From the NCBI RefSeq assembly GCF_900109575.1, contig NZ_FOAF01000006.1, positions 124,001 to 188,000 of the forward strand: a DNA stretch of 64,000 nucleotides, written 5' to 3'. This DNA comes from Olivibacter domesticus. GTDB lineage: Bacteria; Bacteroidota; Bacteroidia; Sphingobacteriales; Sphingobacteriaceae. Shown one piece after another: positions 17,269 to 26,770 of this stretch (position 1 is the stretch's first letter; each line of letters starts with the position of its first letter). The notes beneath the pieces were generated by a model. The model did no database searches, was not told where the DNA came from, and saw nothing but the letters and a program-made list of their open reading frames with translations. The position numbers and the translations under genes were made by a program.

Positions 17269-18453
17269 TTAATTTTGCTCTACTTTATTATTGGAAACAG
17301 AAAATTTACCCTGTGCATTTCTTTGCTGAATAAAATGATTCTGATCGAATCTAGACACATTAGCCTTAGAAGACACATTATTTTTTAAACTTGAAATTGT
17401 TTTCCTAGTTACTTTTTTATTTATACAAATGATTTGATTATCATAAATTTTGGCCTCTTTTGAAGGAATGCCTCGGATAACAACGGCTAGGGCACCGTCA
17501 TTTAGCCTAATTGTGTTATTATGGATTAGCAGGTCAGAGCCTGCCAAATCTGTACCATCATTTCTATCCTTACCTCCGTGCATGTCGATTGCCCATGTTC
17601 CATTATTATTTTCCATAAATTTATTATAGCACACCTCGTACCCCGTATTTTTCCGGCCTGTTCCCGCAACTGAGTGCCTATTAAAATCAAATAGGTTAGC
17701 TTTTATTAAAGCAGTTGAACCATCTAAGACCACTCCGTATCCGAGCCCAAAACGTTGATTATGATGAATATAATTATGATGTATATTTGATCTAACCCCC
17801 TTACCGCGCAAATGAATAGCTCCGTAGGTCCATCCATATAATTCACAATTGTCTATCTCAAGGTTTTGATGCCAACTTGTTACTCCATCAGACACAGGCA
17901 CTCCATACATATTTTTACGATAGTAATTAAGTCTATTTTTCTTTAAATCCTCGGCGGATTTACCCGCTAATGCATTACCCTTAGCGTATATTTCGGTATC
18001 GGGCCCTTCGATCCGAATACCAGTTATTCTTATGTCGTTCCCTCCTGTTCCAATCAAGGGCCTAGTTCCGTTAGTTTTAGTAAAAAGAAGAGCTCCCTTG
18101 CTATTTCCCTTTCCTCTACCACTAGCTAAAGTAACCCCACCCGGAATTATTAATTTTTTCACATTACTTAGGTCAATTACCGCATCATCTTTAATATATA
18201 CCACTTCTCCCCTTTTAGACCTTTTTAAGGCATCAATTAATTCGGTTTTATTTTTCACATTATAGGTGCGTTTATTTACAATGTTTTTATACACAGGAGT
18301 ACCATTGTTAAGTCCTCCAACATACTCACCATCAACAACGTCGTCACTTATTTGTACATTTTTTGAACGATTTAAATTTACAGACTCGCCTTCCACATTA
18401 ATTGTAACCACGTTAAAGAAGAAAGTGGTCCATATCAGAATTAAATATCTCAT
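17269..18453 (-). CDS. Secreted right-handed beta-helix protein, possible polysaccharide lyase
   Basis: 394 aa. A signal peptide (LILIWTTFFFNVVTINVEG) leads to a parallel beta-helix of the pectate-lyase type, visible as repeating short strands: RITGIRIEG, NLEIDNCELYG, NIHHNYIHHNQRFGLGYG, YEVCYNKFMENNNG and LIHNNTIRLNDGA. Such proteins bind or cleave acidic polysaccharide in the periplasm. Its place inside the GT block (33 and 39 bp from neighbours) argues that it acts on the polymer made here, like AlgL or AlgG in alginate loci. I cannot identify catalytic residues with certainty, so lyase, epimerase and binding roles remain open. Confidence 0.75.
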   Translation of the reverse strand: MRYLILIWTTFFFNVVTINVEGESVNLNRSKNVQISDDVVDGEYVGGLNNGTPVYKNIVNKRTYNVKNKTELIDALKRSKRGEVVYIKDDAVIDLSNVKKLIIPGGVTLASGRGKGNSKGALLFTKTNGTRPLIGTGGNDIRITGIRIEGPDTEIYAKGNALAGKSAEDLKKNRLNYYRKNMYGVPVSDGVTSWHQNLEIDNCELYGWTYGAIHLRGKGVRSNIHHNYIHHNQRFGLGYGVVLDGSTALIKANLFDFNRHSVAGTGRKNTGYEVCYNKFMENNNGTWAIDMHGGKDRNDGTDLAGSDLLIHNNTIRLNDGALAVVIRGIPSKEAKIYDNQIICINKKVTRKTISSLKNNVSSKANVSRFDQNHFIQQRNAQGKFSVSNNKVEQN

Positions 18454-18486
18454 ATCAAAAAAATTTACATTATGGCAATAATATTC

Positions 18487-19710
18487 TTATAAAGATTTCA
18501 ATTTTTCCACCAAATTATCATAATTGGTTTTTGCTACAAACTGACTCTTCCATGTGATAAATGCTTGATTTCTTCTTTCCAAATAAGACCGGTCCTCGAT
18601 CTCAAGTATCTTGTTTAGTAACTCCTCTGAATTAATTGTAACGGGGACAATAAAACCATTTGTTTCATTAACACTTTCTGCCGTTCCGCCAACATTAGTT
18701 GCAATAACAGGTATTCCAAATGACAACGCTTCCATTATACTTACAGGCACACCCTCGTGCAGGCTTACATTGATAAACCAAGTAACCTCATTCGTTTCAT
18801 AAAAATTATATATTTGTTCCTGGGTAGACCAGCCGTGCAAATATATTTGTACATTCTCCCTCAATGTTTCTTTGACTTTCTTCTTTAGAGCCTCAAAAAG
18901 CATTCCATCACCAAAATGATGCCATTCAATTTTTTTACTACCTTGATACTTTAAAAGGGCCTCTGCAATTAAGTCAACACGCTTTATAGGATCGACTCTA
19001 CTACAGGATACTATTCTTATTAAAGAACTATCATAGTTGTATATTTGAGGTCCTTTATTGTTATCCACACCTAAATAATTTAGAAAAATTTTTCTCTCAT
19101 TTATATTATAATGTGACTTCAGCGTTTCAGCAATGTCTCTAGATATGGGCAAAAGTAGGTCTGAGCTATCATATATCTGCTGTCTTAAAGGAAGATAATT
19201 ATTATTTACTTCTAAATAAAAGTCTGACCTATGCATTCTTATAACCTTGACTTTCTGCTTACATAAACTCGTTACAAATAAAGGCGCTTCCGCCCAATAC
19301 GAGTATAACATACACTTTTTATCTATTTTCTTTAGCCTTTCTTTCAGCGTAGCATAAGACGTTCTAAAACTAAGTAACGAATTGAACCATTTTTTTATAT
19401 TGAAAACAGAAAGGTATACCTTTTGTTCAAATAAGTCTTTTATATAATAAGAAACTGGACTAAAGTTAAAAATACCACTAAACACCCTAATTGCCTTGTT
19501 TTTTGAAACAAAGGTTGGATATACATCAACATTGATCGGTACTTTGCGTTTACTTTCGTTACTTGTTGGGTTGTACAACGGGTAAATAATAACCCTTTCA
19601 AAAGCTACGGACAAATATGGCAATTCATTTTCAAAAAATGTTTCTTTGTTCCCGTATGGAAAAGAAGCTGTAAAACAAATCAATACATTATCCTTAATCA
19701 TTTTTGGCAT
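18487..19710 (-). CDS. Glycosyltransferase family 4
   Basis: 407 aa with a GT-B fold. The C-terminal half has the donor-site pattern RIVSCSRVDPIKRVDLIAEA, WHHFGDGMLFEAL and the EX7E region NVSLHEGVPVSIMEALSFG followed by PVIATNVGGTAE. The N-terminus (LICFTASFPYGNKETFFENE) is typical of bacterial GT4 enzymes that recognise lipid-linked acceptors. The start overlaps the polymerase gene by 17 nt; an ATG 9 nt further in (MIKDN) is an alternative. It is a locus 1 repeat-unit transferase of unknown specificity. Confidence 0.87.
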   Translation of the reverse strand: MPKMIKDNVLICFTASFPYGNKETFFENELPYLSVAFERVIIYPLYNPTSNESKRKVPINVDVYPTFVSKNKAIRVFSGIFNFSPVSYYIKDLFEQKVYLSVFNIKKWFNSLLSFRTSYATLKERLKKIDKKCMLYSYWAEAPLFVTSLCKQKVKVIRMHRSDFYLEVNNNYLPLRQQIYDSSDLLLPISRDIAETLKSHYNINERKIFLNYLGVDNNKGPQIYNYDSSLIRIVSCSRVDPIKRVDLIAEALLKYQGSKKIEWHHFGDGMLFEALKKKVKETLRENVQIYLHGWSTQEQIYNFYETNEVTWFINVSLHEGVPVSIMEALSFGIPVIATNVGGTAESVNETNGFIVPVTINSEELLNKILEIEDRSYLERRNQAFITWKSQFVAKTNYDNLVEKLKSL

Positions 19711-21028
19711 GTGCTAATTGGTTAGTACTTTGGTTCTTAAAACTTTTATCTGTAAGTGTAAATGCAAAGAGAATCAAAAAGAAAGTTTTTACAATGCCCG
19801 AAGCAGCTATAACAAAAGGCTCTTTAAATTCTCCAATAATAATTACTAGTCCAAGACACACTATACCCGTCCAATAATGCTTACCTAAAGAAGTACCTAA
19901 TAATTGTTTCAGAAACACAAAAACTTGGCTATAAAAAACGATAACCATGATAATTCCGCCTGCAAAAATAAGTCTCACAAACCCTACATCCGAACCGACT
20001 ACACGGCTCTTTCCTCCTCTTCCAACTCTACTAGCGTCCCATATCCCTTCCCCAAAAATTAAGTCAACATCATGTTCAGGAAAAAAAAACATATTACTTA
20101 AAATGTTCGTTGATGTTGTTTCCAGTTTACCACTTTTATTATAGGTTTCAATCGCCTCAAACGCTCTATTAACTACTCTTTCCTTAAAAAGTGCAAGCTT
20201 TTGTTGAGGTATGAAAATCTCATAGTTTGTGGCGATTACTACGACGCAGGACATTATTAATATAGAGTAGAAAAAGGTTTTGAAAAAGGATTTATTATTT
20301 ATTGCAAATTGGAAAAGATAGCTCAAAATAAAAAGAATACAGAAGATCATCCCCGTCCTTGCAATAAAGATTGTGGATAGTGTAATAATTATTATAGCTA
20401 ACAAACAAATAATGGTACTAAGTTTGCCCCTTTCTTTCTTTTTAAAGACACAAAAATATATTACGGAGATCCATACTCCTAAACTTTGCAAATAAGATAA
20501 TGCTGCGTTGACGGATGTACTGAATCCTCTTGTGCGGGTCGCGGACAAAGCTCTTTCGTCCTCAACAACCATAATTTTGTTCGTAAATTCTCTAAAACCG
20601 TCGCTTACAAATGAGAGAAAAATCAATATTGATTGTAGTAGAAATATCTTAACTAGCAACATACAAATCTGATTTAATGTATATTTTCGATCTAAATAAA
20701 ACCACACTAAAAAAGAGCCTACTACGCATTCAAAATAAAACAGGAATCTCTGATATAAGAAAACCCACGAATAGTGCCCAGAAAACACTGTGACAGCATA
20801 GTAATGAGTGCTAATAAGAATCCAAATTACAAAAGTATATTTGACAAATTTATTGGCGAGTAATTGTTCCAAGATCCTTCTTTTATTAAGAATAACTAAT
20901 AGAAAGATAATCACCAATTTTGACCCTGCAAAACCAGTGAATTTAAACGTCACACCATAAATAAACAAGAAGACTAGTGTGAAGTCTAAAGAATATTCCA
21001 ACCAACCAATATTTCTCTTTGTTATCAT
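19694..21028 (-). CDS. wzy: Wzy-like polysaccharide polymerase
   Basis: 444 aa with about eleven hydrophobic segments and little else. A long periplasmic loop lies at about residues 275-350, including LFKERVVNRAFEAIETYNK and FGEGIWDASRVGRGG. This topology is that of O-antigen/capsule polymerases and ligases. As the locus also has its own flippase (24187-25584) and chain-length kinase, I call it the polymerase. Assignment rests on topology and context, since these proteins share little sequence. The large loop's RVGRGGKSR stretch could bind phosphate or uronate. Confidence 0.75.
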   Translation of the reverse strand: MITKRNIGWLEYSLDFTLVFLFIYGVTFKFTGFAGSKLVIIFLLVILNKRRILEQLLANKFVKYTFVIWILISTHYYAVTVFSGHYSWVFLYQRFLFYFECVVGSFLVWFYLDRKYTLNQICMLLVKIFLLQSILIFLSFVSDGFREFTNKIMVVEDERALSATRTRGFSTSVNAALSYLQSLGVWISVIYFCVFKKKERGKLSTIICLLAIIIITLSTIFIARTGMIFCILFILSYLFQFAINNKSFFKTFFYSILIMSCVVVIATNYEIFIPQQKLALFKERVVNRAFEAIETYNKSGKLETTSTNILSNMFFFPEHDVDLIFGEGIWDASRVGRGGKSRVVGSDVGFVRLIFAGGIIMVIVFYSQVFVFLKQLLGTSLGKHYWTGIVCLGLVIIIGEFKEPFVIAASGIVKTFFLILFAFTLTDKSFKNQSTNQLAHAKND

Positions 21029-21050
21029 CTATCTCATACTTGGAAATCAA

Positions 21051-22106
21051 TCAGATAATCTGTTTATACAAAAAAGCTAATATGCCTGGCGTTTTTATTT
21101 TAAGAGAAAAGGAGCTTTTTAGACTACATCGAAAGAAAAAAATAAAAATCTTATATTTTCTTGTAACTATTTTCTCCACCACCCTTAAATTATATATCTG
21201 TGCTAACGAACGTCTCATAGATTCTATTAAATTAGACTCCTCCTTCGTCAATAAAAGGCGATAGGTTACTATCTCTCCCCATAATAAGAATCCTTGCAGT
21301 TTCTTTAAATATTTTTTCTTTCCTTGCTCTATAAGTTTACCAGAAAAAAGCTCTATATACTTTATTGTAGATTTAACCTGCTTGTCAATAAATTCATCCT
21401 TATTCCACACACCACGATCTTCGTCCATACGATGCAAAACATCATATTTAGTTTTTATTTTCAAATACTTAAAGGACAAATTCTCATTTAACAGCGCTCG
21501 TGTATGCAATTCCGGATCTTGCAATCTCTGAAAGCTTTCATCAAACCCATTTAGGCTCTCTAATGCTTCTCTTCTCCATAAAGGTCCAGAAGTATGCCAC
21601 AACAGATTAAATTTTAAAAAACTACCTAAACAAAACTTATGTTTATTACTTGCCAAGAAAAAATTTATTATTTCAATAAAATCGGGCTTTGCTTTTGCAT
21701 AAATATTTTCAATGTTTGTCTTAAAATATGCCACATTAAATATATAATATGAAAAATTTGGGTATTGTTTCACACATTCAATTCTCTGAGATAAGCATTG
21801 TCTTACTAACAAATCATCAGCATCTAAGAACAAAACAAAATCTCCCTTAGCTAATTGAATACCTATATTCCGGCATACAGAAGCACCTTTATTCTGCTTA
21901 TAGTCACTCCTTTTTATTAAATATATATTGTCACTTTTTGATTCCAATATAATTTTTTGTACTAGCTCATAGGAACCGTCATTGGATCCGTCATCAATTA
22001 TTAACAACTCCCAATTTTGGTATAATTGACTTTGCACTGAACTGATGGTACTTTCGATATACTTGGCTTTATTGTACAGCGGGCAGACTACCGTAATCTT
22101 ATTCAT
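21051..22106 (-). CDS. Glycosyltransferase family 2
   Basis: 351 aa from the ATG at 22104-22106; the preceding TTG codon is ignored. It has a GT-A fold with VVCPLYNKAKYIESTISSVQ, LLIIDDGSNDGSYELV and the DXD-type FVLFLDADDLLV at about residue 97, then GPLWRREALESLNGFDESFQ. It is an inverting transferase using an NDP-sugar and a divalent metal at the inner membrane. The C-terminus is basic and hydrophobic (YKIFIFFFRCSLKSSFSLK), suiting membrane contact. It is a locus 1 repeat-unit enzyme; donor unknown. Confidence 0.87.
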   Translation of the reverse strand: MNKITVVCPLYNKAKYIESTISSVQSQLYQNWELLIIDDGSNDGSYELVQKIILESKSDNIYLIKRSDYKQNKGASVCRNIGIQLAKGDFVLFLDADDLLVRQCLSQRIECVKQYPNFSYYIFNVAYFKTNIENIYAKAKPDFIEIINFFLASNKHKFCLGSFLKFNLLWHTSGPLWRREALESLNGFDESFQRLQDPELHTRALLNENLSFKYLKIKTKYDVLHRMDEDRGVWNKDEFIDKQVKSTIKYIELFSGKLIEQGKKKYLKKLQGFLLWGEIVTYRLLLTKEESNLIESMRRSLAQIYNLRVVEKIVTRKYKIFIFFFRCSLKSSFSLKIKTPGILAFLYKQII

Positions 22107-22129
22107 CAATTGAAATTATTTGGCTCTAA

Positions 22130-22801
22130 TTATTTACCTTCTCTTACTAACAGGTCTAATTCCTCATGTCGGCTTATTATTTCTTTAACAGGCCAATTCC
22201 ACCAAGCCAGTCTTAATAGTTCTTGAATAACATTTTCCTTAAATCGATATTTAATTAATTTTGCCGGACTCCCCCCGACAATGGCATATGCAGGTATATC
22301 CTTTGTCACCACGCTATTGGCGCCAACTACTGCTCCCGTACCTATGGTAACGCCACTTAAAATCACGGCATTTGACCCTATCCAAACGTCGTGTCCTATA
22401 TTAACATCTCCTTTAGAGATTGTATCTTCAATATTATTTTCCAGAATATTTTTATTCAAGTAATACGTGGTAAATCTGTTTACATTATGGTTGTATTCTT
22501 GAATGATAACATTCCTTGCTATCGAACAATAATTCCCAATAGTAATTTTATTAATGTTAGTTTCTAAAACAATATTAGGCCCCCATATTGACGTATTTTC
22601 ACCAATTTCAATCTTTCCGTTCATATGAGCTTTGTAAATTTTACAACCGGCGCCTACAATTATTTCACCACTAATTATTGATCCCTTTAAAGTGATACCT
22701 TTACCCAGTTTAATGTTCCGGCCAATTATCACATTAGAATCTAGTAAACTCCTTTTTAGAAAGTGATTGATCCTATTTTTCAATCTAGATATTAATCCCA
22801 T
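22130..22801 (-). CDS. Hexapeptide-repeat acyltransferase (CatB/XAT-like)
   Basis: 223 aa. A left-handed beta-helix is built from hexapeptide repeats ([40 protein letters not shown]), with the CoA-site pattern [20 protein letters not shown] and [16 protein letters not shown] at the C-terminus. The active-site His is probably in NHNVNR. It should O-acetylate a sugar of the repeat unit or a precursor. It is one of seven such acyltransferases in the two loci. Acceptor unknown. Confidence 0.85.
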   Translation of the reverse strand: MGLISRLKNRINHFLKRSLLDSNVIIGRNIKLGKGITLKGSIISGEIIVGAGCKIYKAHMNGKIEIGENTSIWGPNIVLETNINKITIGNYCSIARNVIIQEYNHNVNRFTTYYLNKNILENNIEDTISKGDVNIGHDVWIGSNAVILSGVTIGTGAVVGANSVVTKDIPAYAIVGGSPAKLIKYRFKENVIQELLRLAWWNWPVKEIISRHEELDLLVREGK

Positions 22802-22831
22802 GAATCTTCTAATTAAATCCTTTTATATATG

Positions 22832-24190
22832 TTAAGCAATTGATTTGATTATCCCGACAAGTTCAGCTCCCGTTTTGTCGCATGCGTCAATTGCATCTCC
22901 TGTTTCGAGGTAATGACTAAACGTTTCAATCCCAATGGGATCAACAATCAGACTCTTAACTCCTAATAATCCAGCTTCTATAATAGAACCCGAATACTTT
23001 GAAATATGAAGGAAACAATTCCTTAATATAACTGGCAATGGATAATCTGTCGCTTTTTCTATTTCAAAATTAGAAATATTTAGACCTTCCAACTGTTTTC
23101 TAATGCCCTCTTTTCCTTCCATCATCCTTGGATGCAAACGTATCCACCATTGATATTCTGTCGAAGAGAGTTGAATAGCGTCAATTATATTATTTTGCAA
23201 TTCCCGCTCTTGTAAAGTTACAAGAATAATACGTGTTTCTCTGGGAAAGTAATAAGTGCCATCTTTAGAATATTTATTTACAGCATAATCGATCCATGGG
23301 TTGCCTCCATTTATTACAGAGATAAAATTTGATTTTAAAGCCCACTTTTCTATCAAATTAGTAGATGCTTGATCCCAACACCAGAACTTTTGTGGAACAT
23401 TCCCAAAAAAACCTTTTTTTGGAAGCGTAGAAAAATTATACATCGGATGTAATGGTCCTTGCCCTCCGTGCTGCATATCTATATTGCTAATACCCATAGC
23501 ATTAGCCGCATAATGCATCCCAAACATAGCATTATCATAGTAACACAGACCAGTTACATTAGCAGGTTTATGCTTTTTAAGAATCATCTTAAAAATACGG
23601 GAATAGATTAACACAGAATTGTATTTGGAGTAAATAATATTTTTATAATTATCTGGGAGTTTAATAACATTTGCTTGGACATCTTCTAAAAATGAATCGT
23701 AACTAGGAATATGCATTTTATCTTTCCCATGAAACGACTTTATTAAGTAAAAAAAATCATAAAAATCTTGTACAAAAAGAATCTCATTTGAGTTGGAATA
23801 GTTTTTTGTAAAGTCTCTAGCACCATATTCAATTTCAAGATGATCTCTGTTTTTGCTTGTATTAATAAGCGGTAAAAAAAACCTATTGATAAACACACCG
23901 TCATGTTCTATTCGGTGAGAAGCGGAACCACAATACACATTATTTATAGTGATAGGCTGCTTAAGAACAAATGCAAAAACGGAGCGGAAAGATTTCAAAA
24001 TATCAAAAGCCTTTTTTATAATGTTACGTCTCTTTCGCTGTATATCGGGTTTGGTTTGGCTTTTATACCACCTAAAAAATATGTCCATTTTAATAATTGG
24101 CCAAAGATCTATGTCTCCTATTTTCCATTCATTTACTGGGTATTTTATTTCCATCGTTGAAATAAAATCTATAACATCCTTTCTTTTCAT
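22832..24190 (-). CDS. Uncharacterised surface-polysaccharide protein, possible GT-B glycosyltransferase
   Basis: 452 aa, not a family I can name with confidence. No signal peptide or membrane segment is apparent. The central part has MGISNIDMQHGGQGPLHPMY, a Q-H-G...H pattern reminiscent of capsule/Kdo- and sialic-acid-type transferases, and the C-terminus has WWIRLHPRM and HISKYSGSIIEAGLLGVKSL, like the donor-binding end of a GT-B enzyme. It overlaps the flippase gene by 4 nt (ATGA). In a locus with a complete nonulosonic-acid pathway but no other obvious transferase for it, this is the best candidate for the CMP-legionaminate transferase. That is inference. Confidence 0.55.
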   Translation of the reverse strand: MKRKDVIDFISTMEIKYPVNEWKIGDIDLWPIIKMDIFFRWYKSQTKPDIQRKRRNIIKKAFDILKSFRSVFAFVLKQPITINNVYCGSASHRIEHDGVFINRFFLPLINTSKNRDHLEIEYGARDFTKNYSNSNEILFVQDFYDFFYLIKSFHGKDKMHIPSYDSFLEDVQANVIKLPDNYKNIIYSKYNSVLIYSRIFKMILKKHKPANVTGLCYYDNAMFGMHYAANAMGISNIDMQHGGQGPLHPMYNFSTLPKKGFFGNVPQKFWCWDQASTNLIEKWALKSNFISVINGGNPWIDYAVNKYSKDGTYYFPRETRIILVTLQERELQNNIIDAIQLSSTEYQWWIRLHPRMMEGKEGIRKQLEGLNISNFEIEKATDYPLPVILRNCFLHISKYSGSIIEAGLLGVKSLIVDPIGIETFSHYLETGDAIDACDKTGAELVGIIKSIA

Positions 24191-25584
24191 GATAGCCTTA
24201 TTTTCCTTATAACAAATAATATTACCAACAACATGCTGAAAGAAATGAGAACCTTTGATATTAGTGCCAACTCAACAAGAAAATATGCGGCAAATGTCAA
24301 AATTATTGTTAAGCTAAGCCAAAGCAATGGATAATAATTAAGAACTTTCGTTTCTTTATATTCCTTGAGAAAATAACCAGCGTATCCCATATACAATAAT
24401 GCGATAAATGTTGTAAATGCTGCCATTTTATAGCCAAAAAAACCTATTAAAATAAAATTTAAAATTACATTCACTATACCCGCGATAAATGTTACTTTCA
24501 AAAGAACTTTAGTTTTTTCGTTATACATTAATCGGTAATTTGCACCGAAATACATCGGTCTATAGTTGTATGCCATAACAATAACGATCCCCAACGGGTA
24601 AACCCTAGATAATTCCTTATTCTTAATTAAAAAATAAAAGATCTCCTTCAACCAAATAGAAAGTAAAAAGGTAAGGGCTAAAAAAAACGCTTGTAAAACA
24701 AAGATTAAACTTCTCGCACTTTTTTCATTTTTATTTTTGTAAGCCTGGTTTAACATTGGACCTAATGCCTGCCCAGCGGCAATACCTAGTTTTTGAATTA
24801 AATTAGCCACGGTATATGCTGCGTTATATTTACCGATATCTCCTGTATTCACATCTAGAACTTTCATTACTGCACGATCAGAGGTGTCAAGTAAATATGC
24901 AGAATAATAATGAGGAACTGTTGGAAGCGAAATTTTTAAGGAATTTTTTATATATCGCAATTTAAAATTAAAAATTGGCGAAAAACCAAGTTTTCGATTA
25001 AGAGGCCACCAATACGAAAGTTGATTAAGCATAGTTGATATACAAATAGACCAAAACCACCCCATATAGCCCATTTTGAATCCTGCAATAAATAGAACAT
25101 TCAAACCAACACTAATAAAACCAAAGATAGCTGATCTTATAGCAACTTGAAATGGTTTTTGACGCAATTGATAGTACATTGTTCCAATTATTGATGTAGG
25201 TCCAAAAAATACAATTGGCAGTACATTTAATATTATTATCCCTAAACTGTCCTTAGACGCTTCTGGAGGAATAAAAAAATAGAGGAGAAGTCCTAGTAAT
25301 ACAGAAAAAGGAAAATTCCATAAAATTAAAAAGCCATATATCTGACGCCATGCCCATTTATATTGCCCAGGTGATTTGAAGAAGCTATTTGATAAAATCA
25401 CATTCAAACCTAAATTTGCTAAAACTGCTATACTTCCTGCAATTGCAGTTATAACTCCATAAACACCAAAATCAATTTCTGAAAGATGTTTCGTTATTAT
25501 AGGTAACGCAAAAATTCCGGCGATCTTAGATACTTGAGGCGCTAAACCATAAATTGCAGTATGTGAAAATAACTTTTTAAACAT
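24187..25584 (-). CDS. wzx: Wzx-type oligosaccharide flippase (MOP superfamily)
   Basis: 465 aa with about twelve to fourteen membrane helices. The N-terminus KLFSHTAIYGLAPQVSKIAG with LSEIDFGVYGVITAIAGS is typical of polysaccharide flippases, and a basic cytoplasmic loop carries NAAYTVANLIQKLGIAAGQA. It should move the lipid-linked repeat unit of locus 1 across the inner membrane. It overlaps both neighbours (4 nt and 8 nt), so expression is coupled to the putative transferase and the acyltransferase. Locus 2 has its own separate flippase at 52848-54284. Confidence 0.88.
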   Translation of the reverse strand: MFKKLFSHTAIYGLAPQVSKIAGIFALPIITKHLSEIDFGVYGVITAIAGSIAVLANLGLNVILSNSFFKSPGQYKWAWRQIYGFLILWNFPFSVLLGLLLYFFIPPEASKDSLGIIILNVLPIVFFGPTSIIGTMYYQLRQKPFQVAIRSAIFGFISVGLNVLFIAGFKMGYMGWFWSICISTMLNQLSYWWPLNRKLGFSPIFNFKLRYIKNSLKISLPTVPHYYSAYLLDTSDRAVMKVLDVNTGDIGKYNAAYTVANLIQKLGIAAGQALGPMLNQAYKNKNEKSARSLIFVLQAFFLALTFLLSIWLKEIFYFLIKNKELSRVYPLGIVIVMAYNYRPMYFGANYRLMYNEKTKVLLKVTFIAGIVNVILNFILIGFFGYKMAAFTTFIALLYMGYAGYFLKEYKETKVLNYYPLLWLSLTIILTFAAYFLVELALISKVLISFSMLLVILFVIRKIRLS

Positions 25585-26077
25585 TAATTTTTTTCATTCT
25601 AATTAACTTTGCAGGCACTCCTCCGTAAATGGACCAAGGCTCTATATCTTTAGTCACCACAGAATTTGCACCCACTACGGCATTTTCTCCAATTCTAACA
25701 CCCGGATTGATAAATACATTTGCCCCAATCCACACATAATCTTCAATAACTATGTTTCCTCTCTTGTCAGGAGCATTTTTTTTATCTTTAAAATCCCAAT
25801 TAGGATCTTTTGAACATGTGTACATTCTAACGTTATGGCTGATACTACACCCCTTCCCAATAGTCACTTTTTGTCTCTTGAAAACTTGAATTGTTGAGAG
25901 ACTTCCAATATACGATCCTTCATCAATAATTAATTCCCCATCACCATAAAACAGTATATTATCACCATTAAATCTAAATGAGTCATGGATGTTGTATTTT
26001 CTTCTTAATTCATCTTGGCGTTGTAATTCACTCCAATGCTTTAATTGGTTAAAAATTTTAATCAGGATCCTCTTCAT
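25577..26077 (-). CDS. Hexapeptide-repeat acyltransferase (maltose/colanic-type)
   Basis: 166 aa from the ATG at 26075-26077; a GTG one codon upstream is less likely. The left-handed beta-helix shows ELIIDEGSYIGSLSTIQVFK and IGKGCSISHNVRMYTCSKD (catalytic His in SHNVRMY), then IEDYVWIGANVFINPGVRIG and the C-terminal SIYGGVPAKLIRMKK. It should acetylate a hydroxyl of a repeat-unit sugar. It lies between the CMP-sugar synthetase and the flippase and overlaps both. Acceptor unknown. Confidence 0.85.
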   Translation of the reverse strand: MKRILIKIFNQLKHWSELQRQDELRRKYNIHDSFRFNGDNILFYGDGELIIDEGSYIGSLSTIQVFKRQKVTIGKGCSISHNVRMYTCSKDPNWDFKDKKNAPDKRGNIVIEDYVWIGANVFINPGVRIGENAVVGANSVVTKDIEPWSIYGGVPAKLIRMKKINV

Positions 26078-26765
26078 CACTATAATTTATTGTATTCCTA
26101 TTTAGTAAAAATTCCACATATTCAAAATCGTCTAGTGTATCTATATCTATAGAATTTCTTCTGTCCATAATATAAGCATATGATTTGGCTGTATAATATT
26201 TTTCGGTTTCGATTAATGTCCTTTTGAATATATAAATAGCTCCATTTGGAAAAAAACTTGGACGCTCTAATTGTCGGTTGTTGATAGACTCTTCAAAAAT
26301 ATTTTCAAATTTTCCGTCAGGAGTAATGTATTTATGCCACTTTATTGGATGGTGTTCTTGACAATAACTAACAACAGAATCGGCATTCTTTTCATAGAAG
26401 ATGGAGATAGCTTTGTCTATGTCTAAATTTGTTCTAAGCGGACTAGTAGGCTGTAGTATTACAACACTATCGACAACATCGTCTTTATTTATTTGTAGCC
26501 AATTCATTGCGTGTTTATATACATCTACAGAACGGGCTGAATCTGTAGAAAGTTCGGACGGACGCAAGAACGGACACTCTGCACCATACTTAATGGCGAT
26601 CTTTGCAATCTCGTCACTATCTGTACTAATAATTACGCGTGTAATGTCTTTAGCTTTTAAAGCCGCCTCAATAGTGTAGGCGAGTAAAGGTTTTCCTGCC
26701 AATAATTTAATATTTTTGCCAGGCAGTCCTTTTGATCCGCCCCTCGCTGGAATAATCGCTAACAT
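26058..26765 (-). CDS. legF: CMP-nonulosonate (legionaminate) cytidylyltransferase
   Basis: 235 aa, acylneuraminate cytidylyltransferase family. The N-terminal nucleotide loop is IIPARGGSKGLPGKNIKLLA, and VVILQPTSPLRTNLDIDKAI and the metal-site region YIMDRRNSIDIDTLDDFEYV follow. It activates a nonulosonic acid with CTP to give the CMP-sugar donor. The set of neighbours upstream (LegB, C, H, I, G and PtmE types) favours legionaminic acid rather than sialic acid. The pathway ends here and the flippase and transferases follow. Confidence 0.87.
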   Translation of the reverse strand: MLAIIPARGGSKGLPGKNIKLLAGKPLLAYTIEAALKAKDITRVIISTDSDEIAKIAIKYGAECPFLRPSELSTDSARSVDVYKHAMNWLQINKDDVVDSVVILQPTSPLRTNLDIDKAISIFYEKNADSVVSYCQEHHPIKWHKYITPDGKFENIFEESINNRQLERPSFFPNGAIYIFKRTLIETEKYYTAKSYAYIMDRRNSIDIDTLDDFEYVEFLLNRNTINYSDEEDPD

Positions 26766-26770
26766 TATTA

